NCBI RefSeq assembly: GCF_011752995.1
Contig: NZ_VWWL01000027.1
Location: forward strand, 1-64,000
DNA length: 64,000 bases
Origin: Burkholderia sp. Ax-1724
GTDB taxonomy: Bacteria; Pseudomonadota; Gammaproteobacteria; Burkholderiales; Burkholderiaceae
Reading direction: 5' to 3'
Shown: positions 54,964 to 63,431 of the stretch, one piece after another
How the letters are laid out: every line of letters begins with the position of its first letter
How positions within the stretch are numbered: position 1 is the first letter of the stretch
The notes under the pieces: generated by a model
What the model saw: only the letters and a program-made list of their open reading frames with translations
What the model was told of the DNA's origin: nothing
Databases searched by the model: none
Translations under genes and position numbers: made by a program

Positions 54964-57900
54964 ATGCAAACCACCGACAACGCGACGACCCGCTACGAGG
55001 GCTCACCGGCTGGCCAGGCCTTCGGCCAGGCACAGAGCGCGCAGGCGCTCGCGCCGCACACCAGCTACGCCGACTACAAGGTGATCCGCCGCAACGGCAG
55101 CGTGGTGGCGTTCGAGCCGTCGAAAATCGCGATCGCCGTGACGAAGGCGTTCCTCGCCGTCAACGGCGGTCAGGGCGCGGCGTCGGCGCGGGTGCGCGAA
55201 CTGGTCGAGCAATTGACGCAGAGCGTGGTGCGCGCGCTCGTGCGCAGCCGCCCGAACGGCGGCACGTTCCATATCGAAGACATTCAGGATCAGGTCGAAC
55301 TCGCGCTGATGCGCGGCGGCGAACACAACGTCGCGCGTGCCTACGTGCTGTACCGCGAGAAGCGCAACCAGGCGCGCGTGCACGACGAGCAGGCCGGCGC
55401 GGGCAGCACGCCGGGCCTGAACGTGACCGACAACGGCGTCACGCGTCCGCTCGACATGGCGGCGCTGCGCGGCATCATCGAGTCGGCGTGCGCGAATCTC
55501 GGCGAGGCGGTGAGCGCCGAGCCGATCGTCGCGGAAACGGTGAAGAACCTGTACGACGGCGTGCCGATGAGCCAGGTGTACGACTCGGCCATCCTCGCCG
55601 CGCGCACGATGATCGAAAAGGACCCGGCCTACAGCCAGGTCACCGCGCGCATCCTGCTGCACACGATCCGCCGCGAGATCCTCGAAGAAGAAGTGACGCA
55701 AGCCGAAATGGGCGAGCGCTACGCCGAGTACTTCCCGCAGTTCATCAAGCGCGGCGTGCAGGCGGAACTGCTCGACGACAAGCTGCTGCAGTTCGACCTG
55801 AAGCGTCTCGGCGCCGCGCTCGACGCGAATCGCGACCTGCAGTTCGGCTACCTCGGTCTGCAGACGCTGTATGACCGCTACTTCCTGCATCACGACAACG
55901 TGCGCATCGAGATGCCGCAGGCATTCTTTATGCGTGTGTCGATGGGCCTCGCGCTCAACGAGATCGACCGCGAAGCGCGCGCGATCGAGTTCTACAACGT
56001 GCTGTCGAGCTTCGACTTCATGAGCTCGACGCCGACGCTGTTCAACTCGGGCACGCGCCGCTCGCAACTGTCGTCGTGCTACCTGACCACGGTCGACGAC
56101 GACCTCGACGGCATCTACGAAGCGCTCAAGGAAAACGCGCTGCTCTCGAAGTTCGCGGGCGGCCTCGGCAACGACTGGACGCGCGTGCGCGCGCTCGGCT
56201 CGCACATCAAGGGCACCAACGGCAAGTCGCAAGGTGTCGTGCCGTTCCTGAAGGTCGTCAACGACACGGCGGTCGCCGTGAACCAGGGCGGCAAGCGCAA
56301 GGGCGCGGTGTGCGCGTACCTCGAATCGTGGCATCTCGACATCGAGGAATTCCTCGAGCTGCGCAAGAACACCGGCGACGACCGTCGCCGCACGCACGAC
56401 ATGAACACCGCGAACTGGATTCCCGACCTGTTCATGAAGCGCGTGATGGAAGGCGGCGACTGGACGCTGTTCTCGCCGTCCACCTGCCCGGACCTGCACG
56501 ACAAGTTCGGCGCCGAGTTCGAAGCGGCTTACACGGCTTACGAAGACAAGGTCGTGCGCGGCGAGATCAAGCTGTTCAAGAAGATTCCGGCGGCGCAGCT
56601 GTGGCGCAAGATGCTCGGCATGCTGTTCGAAACCGGCCATCCGTGGATCACGTTCAAGGACCCGTGCAACGTGCGCTCGCCGCAGCAGCACGTCGGCGTC
56701 GTCCACTCGTCGAACCTGTGCACGGAAATCACGCTGAACACGAGCGATGCCGAAATCGCCGTCTGCAACCTCGGCTCGGTGAACCTCGTCGCGCACCTGA
56801 AGGAGCAGGCCGACGGCACGCTCGCGCTCGACCACGACAAGCTGAAGCGCACGGTCAGCGTCGCGATGCGCATGCTCGACAACGTGATCGACATCAACTA
56901 CTACGCGGTCGCCAAGGCGCGTAACTCGAACCTCAAGCATCGTCCGGTCGGCATGGGCATCATGGGCTTCCAGGACTGCCTGCACGTGCTGCGCACGCCG
57001 TACGCGTCGCAGGAAGCGGTCGAGTTCGCCGATCGCTCGATGGAAGCGGTCTGCTACTACGCGTACTACGCGTCGACCGAGCTCGCCGAAGAGCGCGGCC
57101 GCTATTCGAGCTACCGCGGTTCGCTGTGGGATCGCGGCATCCTTCCGCAAGACTCGGTGAAGCTGCTCGAGCAGGCGCGCGGCGGCTACGTCGAAGTCGA
57201 TGCGAGCGAGTCGATGGACTGGGCGGCGCTGCGCTCGCGCATCGCGACCTACGGCATGCGCAACTCGAACTGCGTGGCGATCGCGCCGACCGCGACGATC
57301 TCGAACATCATCGGCGTGTCGGCATGTATCGAGCCGACGTACCAGAACCTCTACGTGAAGTCGAATCTGTCTGGCGAATTCACCGTGGTCAACGACTACC
57401 TCGTGCGTGACCTGAAGGCGCGCGGCCTGTGGGACGAAGTGATGGTCGCCGACCTCAAGTACTTCGACGGCACGCTCTCGCGCATCGACCGCATCCCGGC
57501 CGACCTGCGCGCGATCTACGCGACCGCGTTCGAAGTCGATCCGGTGTGGCTCGTCGAGGCGGCGTCGCGTCGTCAGAAGTGGATCGACCAGGCGCAGTCG
57601 CTGAACATCTACATGGCGGGCGCATCGGGCAAGAAGCTCGACGAGATCTACAAGCTCGCCTGGGTGCGCGGTCTGAAGACGACCTACTACCTGCGCACGA
57701 TGGCGGCGACGCACGTCGAGAAGTCGACGGTCGCGCACGGCGCGCTGAACGCGGTGAGCTCGGGTCACGAAGGCTCGGGCGGCGCAGGCGGCGCGGCGGG
57801 CGGTGCAGCCGGCGGCTTCGGCGTGAGCGGCGGTGCGGCGGGTGGCGCAGCGGGGGGCTTCCAGGCTGCGGCTTCGTCGGCGGCTTCGTCGGCGGCATCG

Positions 57901-58002
57901 GCAGCGGTCGAAGCAGTTGCTTCGGCACCCGAAGCAGAGGGTCCGGTGTGCATGATGCGTCCGGGCGACCCTGGCTTCGACGAGTGCGAGGCTTGCCAGT
58001 AG
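54964..58002 (+). CDS. nrdA: Ribonucleoside-diphosphate reductase, class Ia, alpha subunit
   Basis: A 1012-residue catalytic subunit that makes deoxyribonucleotides with NrdB. An N-terminal ATP cone (about 38-130; YKVIRRNGSVVAFEPSKI) gives dATP feedback. The redox pair is Cys372 (SSCYLTT) and Cys601 (VCNLGS), the radical Cys586 with Asn584 and Glu588 is in NLCTEI, and the C-terminal reductant pair is Cys1008/Cys1011 (CEACQ). It is far longer than E. coli NrdA (761). Part of the excess is a Gly/Ala/Ser linker of over 50 residues (about 935-990) before the C-terminal cysteines. I chose ATG 54964 over an upstream TTG. Confidence 0.97.
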   Translation: MQTTDNATTRYEGSPAGQAFGQAQSAQALAPHTSYADYKVIRRNGSVVAFEPSKIAIAVTKAFLAVNGGQGAASARVRELVEQLTQSVVRALVRSRPNGGTFHIEDIQDQVELALMRGGEHNVARAYVLYREKRNQARVHDEQAGAGSTPGLNVTDNGVTRPLDMAALRGIIESACANLGEAVSAEPIVAETVKNLYDGVPMSQVYDSAILAARTMIEKDPAYSQVTARILLHTIRREILEEEVTQAEMGERYAEYFPQFIKRGVQAELLDDKLLQFDLKRLGAALDANRDLQFGYLGLQTLYDRYFLHHDNVRIEMPQAFFMRVSMGLALNEIDREARAIEFYNVLSSFDFMSSTPTLFNSGTRRSQLSSCYLTTVDDDLDGIYEALKENALLSKFAGGLGNDWTRVRALGSHIKGTNGKSQGVVPFLKVVNDTAVAVNQGGKRKGAVCAYLESWHLDIEEFLELRKNTGDDRRRTHDMNTANWIPDLFMKRVMEGGDWTLFSPSTCPDLHDKFGAEFEAAYTAYEDKVVRGEIKLFKKIPAAQLWRKMLGMLFETGHPWITFKDPCNVRSPQQHVGVVHSSNLCTEITLNTSDAEIAVCNLGSVNLVAHLKEQADGTLALDHDKLKRTVSVAMRMLDNVIDINYYAVAKARNSNLKHRPVGMGIMGFQDCLHVLRTPYASQEAVEFADRSMEAVCYYAYYASTELAEERGRYSSYRGSLWDRGILPQDSVKLLEQARGGYVEVDASESMDWAALRSRIATYGMRNSNCVAIAPTATISNIIGVSACIEPTYQNLYVKSNLSGEFTVVNDYLVRDLKARGLWDEVMVADLKYFDGTLSRIDRIPADLRAIYATAFEVDPVWLVEAASRRQKWIDQAQSLNIYMAGASGKKLDEIYKLAWVRGLKTTYYLRTMAATHVEKSTVAHGALNAVSSGHEGSGGAGGAAGGAAGGFGVSGGAAGGAAGGFQAAASSAASSAASAAVEAVASAPEAEGPVCMMRPGDPGFDECEACQ

Positions 58003-58692
58003 GCGGACGGCAGGCAGCGGGAGCGCTGCTTGCTCAATGCGAGCGAGGTCGTAGGTGATGACCCGCATGCGGCGAGCAGCGCACCGCGCGCAGATGAAGT
58101 AGCAGCAGGCCGATGAGCGGCGAGCGGGATCGAAGTCTCGCCGCTCATCGAAGTAGCGAAGCAGCACCGAAGTGAGCAAGACAGTCGGCAGAGCGGTCGG
58201 CAACAGCGGACGAAGCGCACGACAGTGCGCGCAACACGGTGTCCGGCGAACGCCTCGCTCGACGAGGCGAGCAAGGAAGCGAGTCAGGAAGCGAGCAACG
58301 TCGGCAGCCGCACGCATCGCTCGACACCACATCGAGCTTCACTCGCCAGCGCCGACGCAAGACGGCCAACACAGCTCACCGCCGACGCTCGCGATGAGCG
58401 GCTCGCGCAGCATCGATCGATCAACGGATGCCGCGAACGCACTGCGCAATACAGATAGATAGAGCAGCGAAACGTCGTGACGAAACGTTGCTCTTCGAGT
58501 TCGCGAAGTACCTCGACAACGCATGTTCAACACGCATTCGATACGCCTCACTCGACGCATCGCACGCAGCATGTCGAACAAAGTGTTGTATGAACGTAGC
58601 AACGCGAATCGAAAACAGGAATTTTCATGAACGAACTCTTTTATCGCTCGTGAAAAGATGGTACAAACCGTTCTAAATTGATGGTGACATTT
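58003..58692. other. 690-base structured gap between nrdA and nrdB
   Basis: No gene is supported. The first half is rich in GCGAGC- and GAAG-type words and in inverted repeats. These include a perfect 14-bp repeat CGATGAGCGGCGAG/CTCGCCGCTCATCG (58111-58124, 58137-58150) with a 12-base loop, and CGCCTCG/CGAGGCG near 58254-58272. The last 200 bases are more AT-rich and repeat CGAAACGT twice near 58467-58490. I see no clear promoter for nrdB. Confidence 0.6.
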
Positions 58693-59937
58693 ATGCTCAA
58701 CTGGGATGACGAGATCACTGCCGTAACTCCCTCGAGCGCGACGCAACCGAACGTGTTGCGCAACGCTGCGGGATCGGCTGTCGGTTCGCAAGTCGGAACG
58801 CGTTCCGCTCTTCATGCTCCCTCGGCTCAAGAAGTTTTCGCGAACGACCTCGCCGTCGCTCCCGTTACTCATGCCGCCAATCCGGTTCCTAACGTTGCCG
58901 CTGCTGCCGCTACTTCCGAAGCGCGCGTCAATGTTGCCGACAAGCGCATCATCAACGGCCAGACCGACGTCAATCAGCTGGTGCCGTTCAAGTACAAGTG
59001 GGCCTGGGAAAAGTATCTGGCCGGCTGTGCCAACCACTGGATGCCGCAGGAAGTGAACATGTCGCGCGACATCGCCTTGTGGAAAGACCCGAACGGTCTG
59101 ACCGAAGACGAGCGCCGCATCGTCAAGCGCAACCTGGGCTTCTTCGTGACGGCCGACTCGCTCGCCGCCAACAACATCGTGCTGGGCACCTACCGCCACA
59201 TCACGGCGCCCGAATGCCGCCAGTTCCTGTTGCGCCAGGCGTTCGAAGAGGCGATCCACACGCACGCTTACCAGTACATCGTCGAGTCGCTCGGTCTCGA
59301 CGAGGGCGAAATCTTCAACGCGTATCACGAGGTCTCGTCGATCCGCGAGAAAGACGAATTCCTGATTCCGTACATCCATGTGCTGACCGACCCGGCCTTC
59401 AAGACCGGTACGCTCGAAGCAGACCAGACGCTGCTGCGCTCGCTGATCGTGTTCGCCTGTGTGATGGAAGGCCTGTTCTTCTACGTCGGCTTTACGCAGA
59501 TCCTGGCGCTCGGCCGCCAGAACAAGATGACCGGCGCGGCGGAGCAGTACCAGTACATCCTGCGCGACGAGTCGATGCACTGCAATTTCGGCATCGACCT
59601 GATCAACCAGATCAAACTCGAAAACCCGCATCTCTGGACCGCTGAGTTCCGCGCGGAAATCCGCGAGATTTTCCAGCAGGCCGTCGAGCTCGAATATCGC
59701 TACGCCGAAGATACGATGCCGCGCGGGGTGCTCGGCCTCAATGCGTCGATGTTCAAGAGCTATCTGCGCTTCATCTGCAACCGCCGTTGCCAGCAGATCG
59801 GTCTCGATCCGCTGTACCCGAACGAGGAAAACCCGTTCCCGTGGATGAGCGAGATGATCGACCTGAAGAAGGAACGCAATTTCTTCGAGACGCGAGTGAT
59901 CGAATATCAAACCGGCGGTGCGCTGACCTGGGAATAA
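58693..59937 (+). CDS. nrdB: Ribonucleoside-diphosphate reductase, class Ia, beta subunit
   Basis: A 414-residue di-iron tyrosyl-radical subunit. In EEAIHTHAYQY the iron ligands are Glu186 and His189 and the radical tyrosine is Tyr193; a second ExxH group is RDESMHCNFG. The C-terminal segment that docks to NrdA ends NFFETRVIEYQTGGALTWE. About 75 N-terminal residues, Ala/Val/Pro-rich, extend beyond the E. coli fold. I chose the ATG at 58693 (MLNWDDEITAV) because GGTGA lies upstream at good distance; ATG 58681 would add four residues. Confidence 0.96.
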   Translation: MLNWDDEITAVTPSSATQPNVLRNAAGSAVGSQVGTRSALHAPSAQEVFANDLAVAPVTHAANPVPNVAAAAATSEARVNVADKRIINGQTDVNQLVPFKYKWAWEKYLAGCANHWMPQEVNMSRDIALWKDPNGLTEDERRIVKRNLGFFVTADSLAANNIVLGTYRHITAPECRQFLLRQAFEEAIHTHAYQYIVESLGLDEGEIFNAYHEVSSIREKDEFLIPYIHVLTDPAFKTGTLEADQTLLRSLIVFACVMEGLFFYVGFTQILALGRQNKMTGAAEQYQYILRDESMHCNFGIDLINQIKLENPHLWTAEFRAEIREIFQQAVELEYRYAEDTMPRGVLGLNASMFKSYLRFICNRRCQQIGLDPLYPNEENPFPWMSEMIDLKKERNFFETRVIEYQTGGALTWE

Positions 59938-60366
59938 GCCGGGTTCGCATAGCTGATGTATTCATTGATGGGGATGCCGCGGCTCGTGTCGCGGCAACCT
60001 GGGTTAGGAGCAGAACGGCCTGATGCAAAGCGTGCCCGGTGCCTTGACGGCCCACAAACATGACAGGCACTTTGCGGACCCTTCAGTGGGATGGGCAAAC
60101 TTCCCCCCGGAAAAAGCCGCTGGCGTGAGCGCCGGCGGCCCGATCAAGCAATTGCCGGCGTCGCCTTGCGATGCCGACCATATCTGGCGCGCGGTGCCTC
60201 GGGGCACGGCGCGCCTTACCGCATTCATTAGCGTAAGCGCGCAGCATCTGCGTACGCCGATGAATAGCCCGCTTCGTAGCGCGCGCCCTGAGAAGCGTCC
60301 GCGGGAAGCGGGTTTTGACGAAGGGTGTAGTTTGAACTGACCTCATCTGAAAACCTGAAGGAGAAA
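59938..60366. other. Gene-free, highly structured stretch between nrdB and the histone-like gene
   Basis: Several strong folds occur. GCAAAG..TGCC (60025-60036) pairs with GGCACTTTGC (60066-60075). GCCGCTGGCG pairs with CGCCGGCGGC (60116-60139), with a T run on the minus strand. A 13-bp stem with one mismatch lies at 60186-60215. CCCGCTTC/GAAGCGGG (60268-60275, 60305-60312) is followed by TTTT and may end nrdB transcripts. Short open frames on both strands (plus 60023-60340, minus 60004-60228) have no recognisable domain. Confidence 0.5.
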
Positions 60367-60369
60367 ATG

Positions 60370-61002
60370 ATGGCAACTGCAAAGAAAGCCGCGGCCAAGA
60401 AACCCGCAGCGAAGAAAGCCGCAGCCAAGAAGGCAGCTCCGGCCAAGAAGGCAGCACCGGCTAAGAAAGTCGCTGCCAAGAAGGTCGCAGTGAAGAAGGT
60501 TGCGGCGAAGAAGGCAGCGCCGGCCAAGAAGGCGGCAGCAAAGAAAGTCGCGGTGAAGAAGGTTGCGGCGAAGAAGGCAGCGCCGGCCAAGAAGGCGGCA
60601 GCGAAGAAAGTTGCGGTGAAGAAGGTCGCAGCGAAGAAGGCAGCACCGGCGAAGAAAGCCGCGGTGAAGAAGGTTGCCGCGAAGAAGGCCGCGCCGGCTA
60701 AGAAGGCTGCTGCGAAGAAGGCAGCACCGGCCAAGAAGGCTGCGGCGAAGAAGACCGCTGCCAAGAAAGCCGCGCCTGCGAAAAAGGCTGCCGCGAAGAA
60801 AGCTGCACCTGCCAAGAAGGCTGCCGCGAAGAAGGCCGCTGCGCCCGCGAAGAAGGCTGCTCCTGCGAAGAAGGCCGTCGCCAAGAAGGCTGCGCCTGCT
60901 CCCGCTGCGCCTGCTGTCTCGAGCGCAGCACCGGCGTCGACGGTGAAGACCGCGCTGAACCCGGCAGCGGCATGGCCGTTCCCGACGGGCAGCCGTCCGT
61001 AA
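60370..61002 (+). CDS. Histone H1-like Ala/Lys/Pro-rich DNA-binding protein
   Basis: A 210-residue, extremely basic protein built from PAKKAA-, AAKK- and VKKVAAKK-type repeats, like eukaryotic histone H1 tails and the AlgP/HctB-type bacterial proteins. It should bind DNA without sequence preference and act in nucleoid compaction. The repeat tract runs about 5-178. A non-repetitive Ala/Pro-rich tail ending in PAAAWPFPTGSRP follows. Three 63-base units repeat in tandem from 60472. Of two adjacent ATG codons I chose the second, six bases after AAGGAG (60358-60363). Confidence 0.92.
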   Translation: MATAKKAAAKKPAAKKAAAKKAAPAKKAAPAKKVAAKKVAVKKVAAKKAAPAKKAAAKKVAVKKVAAKKAAPAKKAAAKKVAVKKVAAKKAAPAKKAAVKKVAAKKAAPAKKAAAKKAAPAKKAAAKKTAAKKAAPAKKAAAKKAAPAKKAAAKKAAAPAKKAAPAKKAVAKKAAPAPAAPAVSSAAPASTVKTALNPAAAWPFPTGSRP

Positions 61003-61085
61003 GCAGCAGAGGCAATTCGACACATCGCATCATGATGTGTCCGATGACCGGGTCGCGCTCGAGTGTTGAGCGAATCCGGTCAATG

Positions 61086-61121
61086 TCCCGTTACCGGTTT
61101 CCGGTGACGGGATTTTTTTTT
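61086..61121 (+). terminator. Rho-independent terminator of the histone-like gene
   Basis: A 12-bp stem TCCCGTTACCGG (61086-61097) with CCGGTGACGGGA (61101-61112), including one G-U pair and a TTT loop, is followed by nine T. Confidence 0.95.
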
Positions 61122-61225
61122 GCGCCGTGCTGGGGTTCAGTGATGGCGTGTGCTGACGGTAGCGGCGGTAGATAGGTGCACACAGGCGCACGTAGTGCAG
61201 TGCACGTATGCAAAATCCGCGGGCG

Positions 61226-61264
61226 AAAAAAACACGCACGGACCCGTGAGGGTGCATGCGTGCG
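61226..61264 (-). terminator. Terminator of the glycine-zipper lipoprotein gene
   Basis: On the minus strand CGCACG (61264-61259) pairs with CGTGCG (61240-61235) around an inner ACCC-TCAC-GGGT hairpin. TG and a run of seven T follow. The rest of the 61122-61324 gap shows no gene. Confidence 0.8.
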
Positions 61265-61324
61265 AGGGTCGTCGTGGCGGCGCGCAAGTCAGGCGCCGCG
61301 GGTCGCCGCGAGGGGCGGGTGGTA

Positions 61325-61801
61325 TCAGTGCGTGACGCGCGTGACGCCGCCGCTCGACAGCAGCCGCACACGGTCGCCGGCGCGGAAGATCTCGCCGGTC
61401 GAGGTTTGCGTGATCGCGCGGATGTCGCCGTTGTCGAGCCGCACGGTGATTTCGAGGCCGTCGCGCATCGCGACGTTGTTCTCGATCGCATTGCCGGCCA
61501 CCGCACCACCAATGCCGCCGACGATGCCGGTGGCGACCGAGCCGCGTCCGCCGCCGAACGCGCTGCCGGCGAGGGCGCCGAGCGCCGCGCCGCCCAGTGC
61601 GCCGACGCCGCTCGGCTGACCGTTGTTGGAACTGATGCGTACCGCGCGCACGCTATCGACCGTGCCGAAGCGAACCGTCTGTTCGCGCTGCGCCTGCGAG
61701 GCGGTGAAAACGTCTGGAGAACTACTGTTGACCGCGCAGCCCGACATGGCCAGCGAACCGGCGATCAAGGTGGCGACGACCAGGCGACTCGTTGTTCCCA
61801 T
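61325..61801 (-). CDS. Glycine-zipper outer-membrane lipoprotein (SlyB/Pcp-like)
   Basis: A 158-residue predicted lipoprotein. The signal peptide MGTTSRLVVATLIAGSLAM ends in the lipobox MSGC (Cys about 22). A glycine-zipper segment (about 67-107; GALGGAALGALAGSAFGGG and GIVGGIGGAVAGNAIE) could form a membrane hairpin. A C-terminal beta domain (EITVRLDNGDIRAITQ) follows. The group stabilises the envelope in enteric bacteria (SlyB); that role is inferred. The ATG at 61801 follows GGAG. Confidence 0.88.
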   Translation of the reverse strand: MGTTSRLVVATLIAGSLAMSGCAVNSSSPDVFTASQAQREQTVRFGTVDSVRAVRISSNNGQPSGVGALGGAALGALAGSAFGGGRGSVATGIVGGIGGAVAGNAIENNVAMRDGLEITVRLDNGDIRAITQTSTGEIFRAGDRVRLLSSGGVTRVTH

Positions 61802-61826
61802 TACCAAACTCCCATAGCTCGCGGTG

Positions 61827-62765
61827 TCAGGGCAGCTCGTATCCGAATGCCTGCTTGAACCGCTCGTTGATTTCCGCCCGGGTGGGCGCGTAGTTTTGCG
61901 GGCCCTGCTGTTCGATCTTCAATGCGCCCAGCAGACTGGCGAGACGTCCCGTGGTGGCCCAGCCCAGACCCTTCTCGATACCGTACAGCAAGCCGCCGCG
62001 AAATGCATCGCCGCAACCGGTGGGATCGAGCACTTGCTTTGCCTCGACCGCCGGAATCTCTTCGATGCCGCCGCCGTGATAGATCTGCGCGCCCTTTTCG
62101 CCGAGCGTGACGATCAGTGCGTCGACCTTGCTGGCGATCTCTTCGATCGACCAGCCGGTCTTGTTGCTCACGAGCCGGGCTTCGTAATCGTTGACCGCGA
62201 CATAGGTGGCAAGTTCAATCATGCGCCGCAGCGTCTCGCCGTCGAAGAGCGGCAAGCCCTGGCCCGGATCGAAGATGAACGGCACGCCTTTGGCGGCCAG
62301 TTGCTCGGAGTGCTGAACCATGCCGTCGTAGCCGTCCGGTGCCACGATGCCGAGCGTGATGCCTTCTGCTTCGTCGGCGCGGTTGCGATGCGACTGCATC
62401 ATCGCGCCGGGGTGGAACGCGGTGATCTGATTGTTCTCGAGGTCGGTCGTGATCATCGCCTGCGCCGAGTAGGTGTCGGGCACGACGAGCACGTTCTCGG
62501 TCGACAGGCCGAGCTGCGCGAGCCGGTCCAGATAGAGCTGCGCGTCGACCGCGCCGATCGCGCCCATGATGCGTGCGTCGCCGCCGAGCAGATTCAGCGC
62601 ATAGGCGATGTTGCCCGCGCAGCCGCCGAACTCGCGGCGCATGGTCGGCACGAGAAAGCTCACGTTGAGGATGTGAACCTGCTCCGGCAGGATGTGCTCC
62701 CGAAAGCGGCCTTCGAAGGTCATGATGTTGTCGTAGGCGAGCGAGCCGCAGATGAGCGTAGCCAA
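61827..62765 (-). CDS. PfkB-family nucleoside kinase
   Basis: A 312-residue ribokinase-fold enzyme. The N-terminal substrate motif is GGCAGNIAYALNLLG (48-62). The C-terminal signature DPTGCGDAFRGGLL carries the anion hole and catalytic base Asp253. The sequence is very close, from memory, to the structurally studied nucleoside kinase of Burkholderia thailandensis, which phosphorylates inosine, adenosine and related nucleosides; I assign that activity by homology. It is downstream of tpx on the same strand with a hairpin between, and 25 bases ahead of the lipoprotein gene start. Confidence 0.9.
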   Translation of the reverse strand: MATLICGSLAYDNIMTFEGRFREHILPEQVHILNVSFLVPTMRREFGGCAGNIAYALNLLGGDARIMGAIGAVDAQLYLDRLAQLGLSTENVLVVPDTYSAQAMITTDLENNQITAFHPGAMMQSHRNRADEAEGITLGIVAPDGYDGMVQHSEQLAAKGVPFIFDPGQGLPLFDGETLRRMIELATYVAVNDYEARLVSNKTGWSIEEIASKVDALIVTLGEKGAQIYHGGGIEEIPAVEAKQVLDPTGCGDAFRGGLLYGIEKGLGWATTGRLASLLGALKIEQQGPQNYAPTRAEINERFKQAFGYELP

Positions 62766-62816
62766 GGCGAGCGTTCCTGTGAAAAAACGGTGAAAAAGAG
62801 GGGCGCCGATGCGACA

Positions 62817-62840
62817 GCGCCGCGCGGGAAGGCGCGGCGC
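62817..62840 (-). terminator. Probable terminator of tpx
   Basis: A perfect 9-bp GC stem GCGCCGCGC/GCGCGGCGC (62817-62825, 62832-62840) lies 22 bases past the tpx stop. T-rich sequence comes only about 30 bases later on the minus strand, so strength is uncertain. Confidence 0.55.
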
Positions 62841-62861
62841 CGGGCTCGTGCGCGAACGGTT

Positions 62862-63362
62862 TTACTTCAGCGCGGCGAGTGCTGCGTCGTAGTTCGGCTC
62901 GTTCTTGATTTCGCCGACCAGCTCCGCGTGCACGACCTTGTCGTGCTCGTCGATCACGACGACGGCACGCGCCGTCAGGCCGGTCAGCGGGCCGCTCGTC
63001 ACGTCGACGCCGTACGCCTGCGCGAATTCATGGCCGCGGAACGTCGACGCCGTCACGACGTTTTCGATGCCTTCGGTCGTGCAGAAGCGCGACGCCGCGA
63101 ACGGCAGATCGCCCGACACGACGATCACAGCGGTGTTGCTGAGCTTCGCGGCGGCTTCGTTGAACTTGCGGGTCGACGTCGCGCAGGTCGGCGTGTCGAG
63201 GCTCGGGACGATGTTGAGCACCTTGCGCTTGCCGGCGAAATCGGCGAGCGACAGCGGCTTCAGGTCGCGGCCGACCAGCGAGAACGCGGCGGCCTGCTGG
63301 CCCACCGACGGGAACGTGCCGCTTACTTCGATCGGGTTGCCACCCAGCGTGACTTGACTCAT
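62862..63362 (-). CDS. tpx: Thiol peroxidase (atypical 2-Cys peroxiredoxin)
   Basis: A 166-residue antioxidant enzyme reducing organic and hydrogen peroxides with thioredoxin. The peroxidatic Cys60 is in PSLDTPTCATSTRKFNE, and the resolving Cys94 in FAASRFCTTEGIEN. The N-terminus VTLGGNPIEVSG and the length are as in E. coli Tpx (168). It follows the DUF3426 gene on the same strand with a weak hairpin between. It is a second peroxidase besides the Prx5-type enzyme at 26 kb. Confidence 0.96.
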   Translation of the reverse strand: MSQVTLGGNPIEVSGTFPSVGQQAAAFSLVGRDLKPLSLADFAGKRKVLNIVPSLDTPTCATSTRKFNEAAAKLSNTAVIVVSGDLPFAASRFCTTEGIENVVTASTFRGHEFAQAYGVDVTSGPLTGLTARAVVVIDEHDKVVHAELVGEIKNEPNYDAALAALK

Positions 63363-63399
63363 GTTGTGCTCCGAAATTGCGTCAGTAATGACAATGGAA

Positions 63400-63419
63400 C
63401 GCCCGCTTCTCAGCGGGCG
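63400..63419 (-). terminator. Weak hairpin after the DUF3426 gene
   Basis: CGCCCGCT (63400-63407) pairs with AGCGGGCG (63412-63419) with a four-base loop, 13 bases past the stop on the minus strand. No T run follows. Confidence 0.4.
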
Positions 63420-63431
63420 CGTGAAGGTGCG

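Noticed and set aside
55003..58332. 1109-residue open frame antisense to nrdA
   Set aside because: Arg/Val/His-rich translation without domains, lying opposite a certain gene; a GC-rich codon-shadow.
60023..60340. 105-residue plus-strand frame before the histone-like gene
   Set aside because: No domain; its translation runs across three strong stem-loops, which fits non-coding DNA better.
60370..61002. Repeat tract as a CRISPR-like array
   Set aside because: The repeats are in frame, without unique spacers, and encode a Lys/Ala-rich protein.
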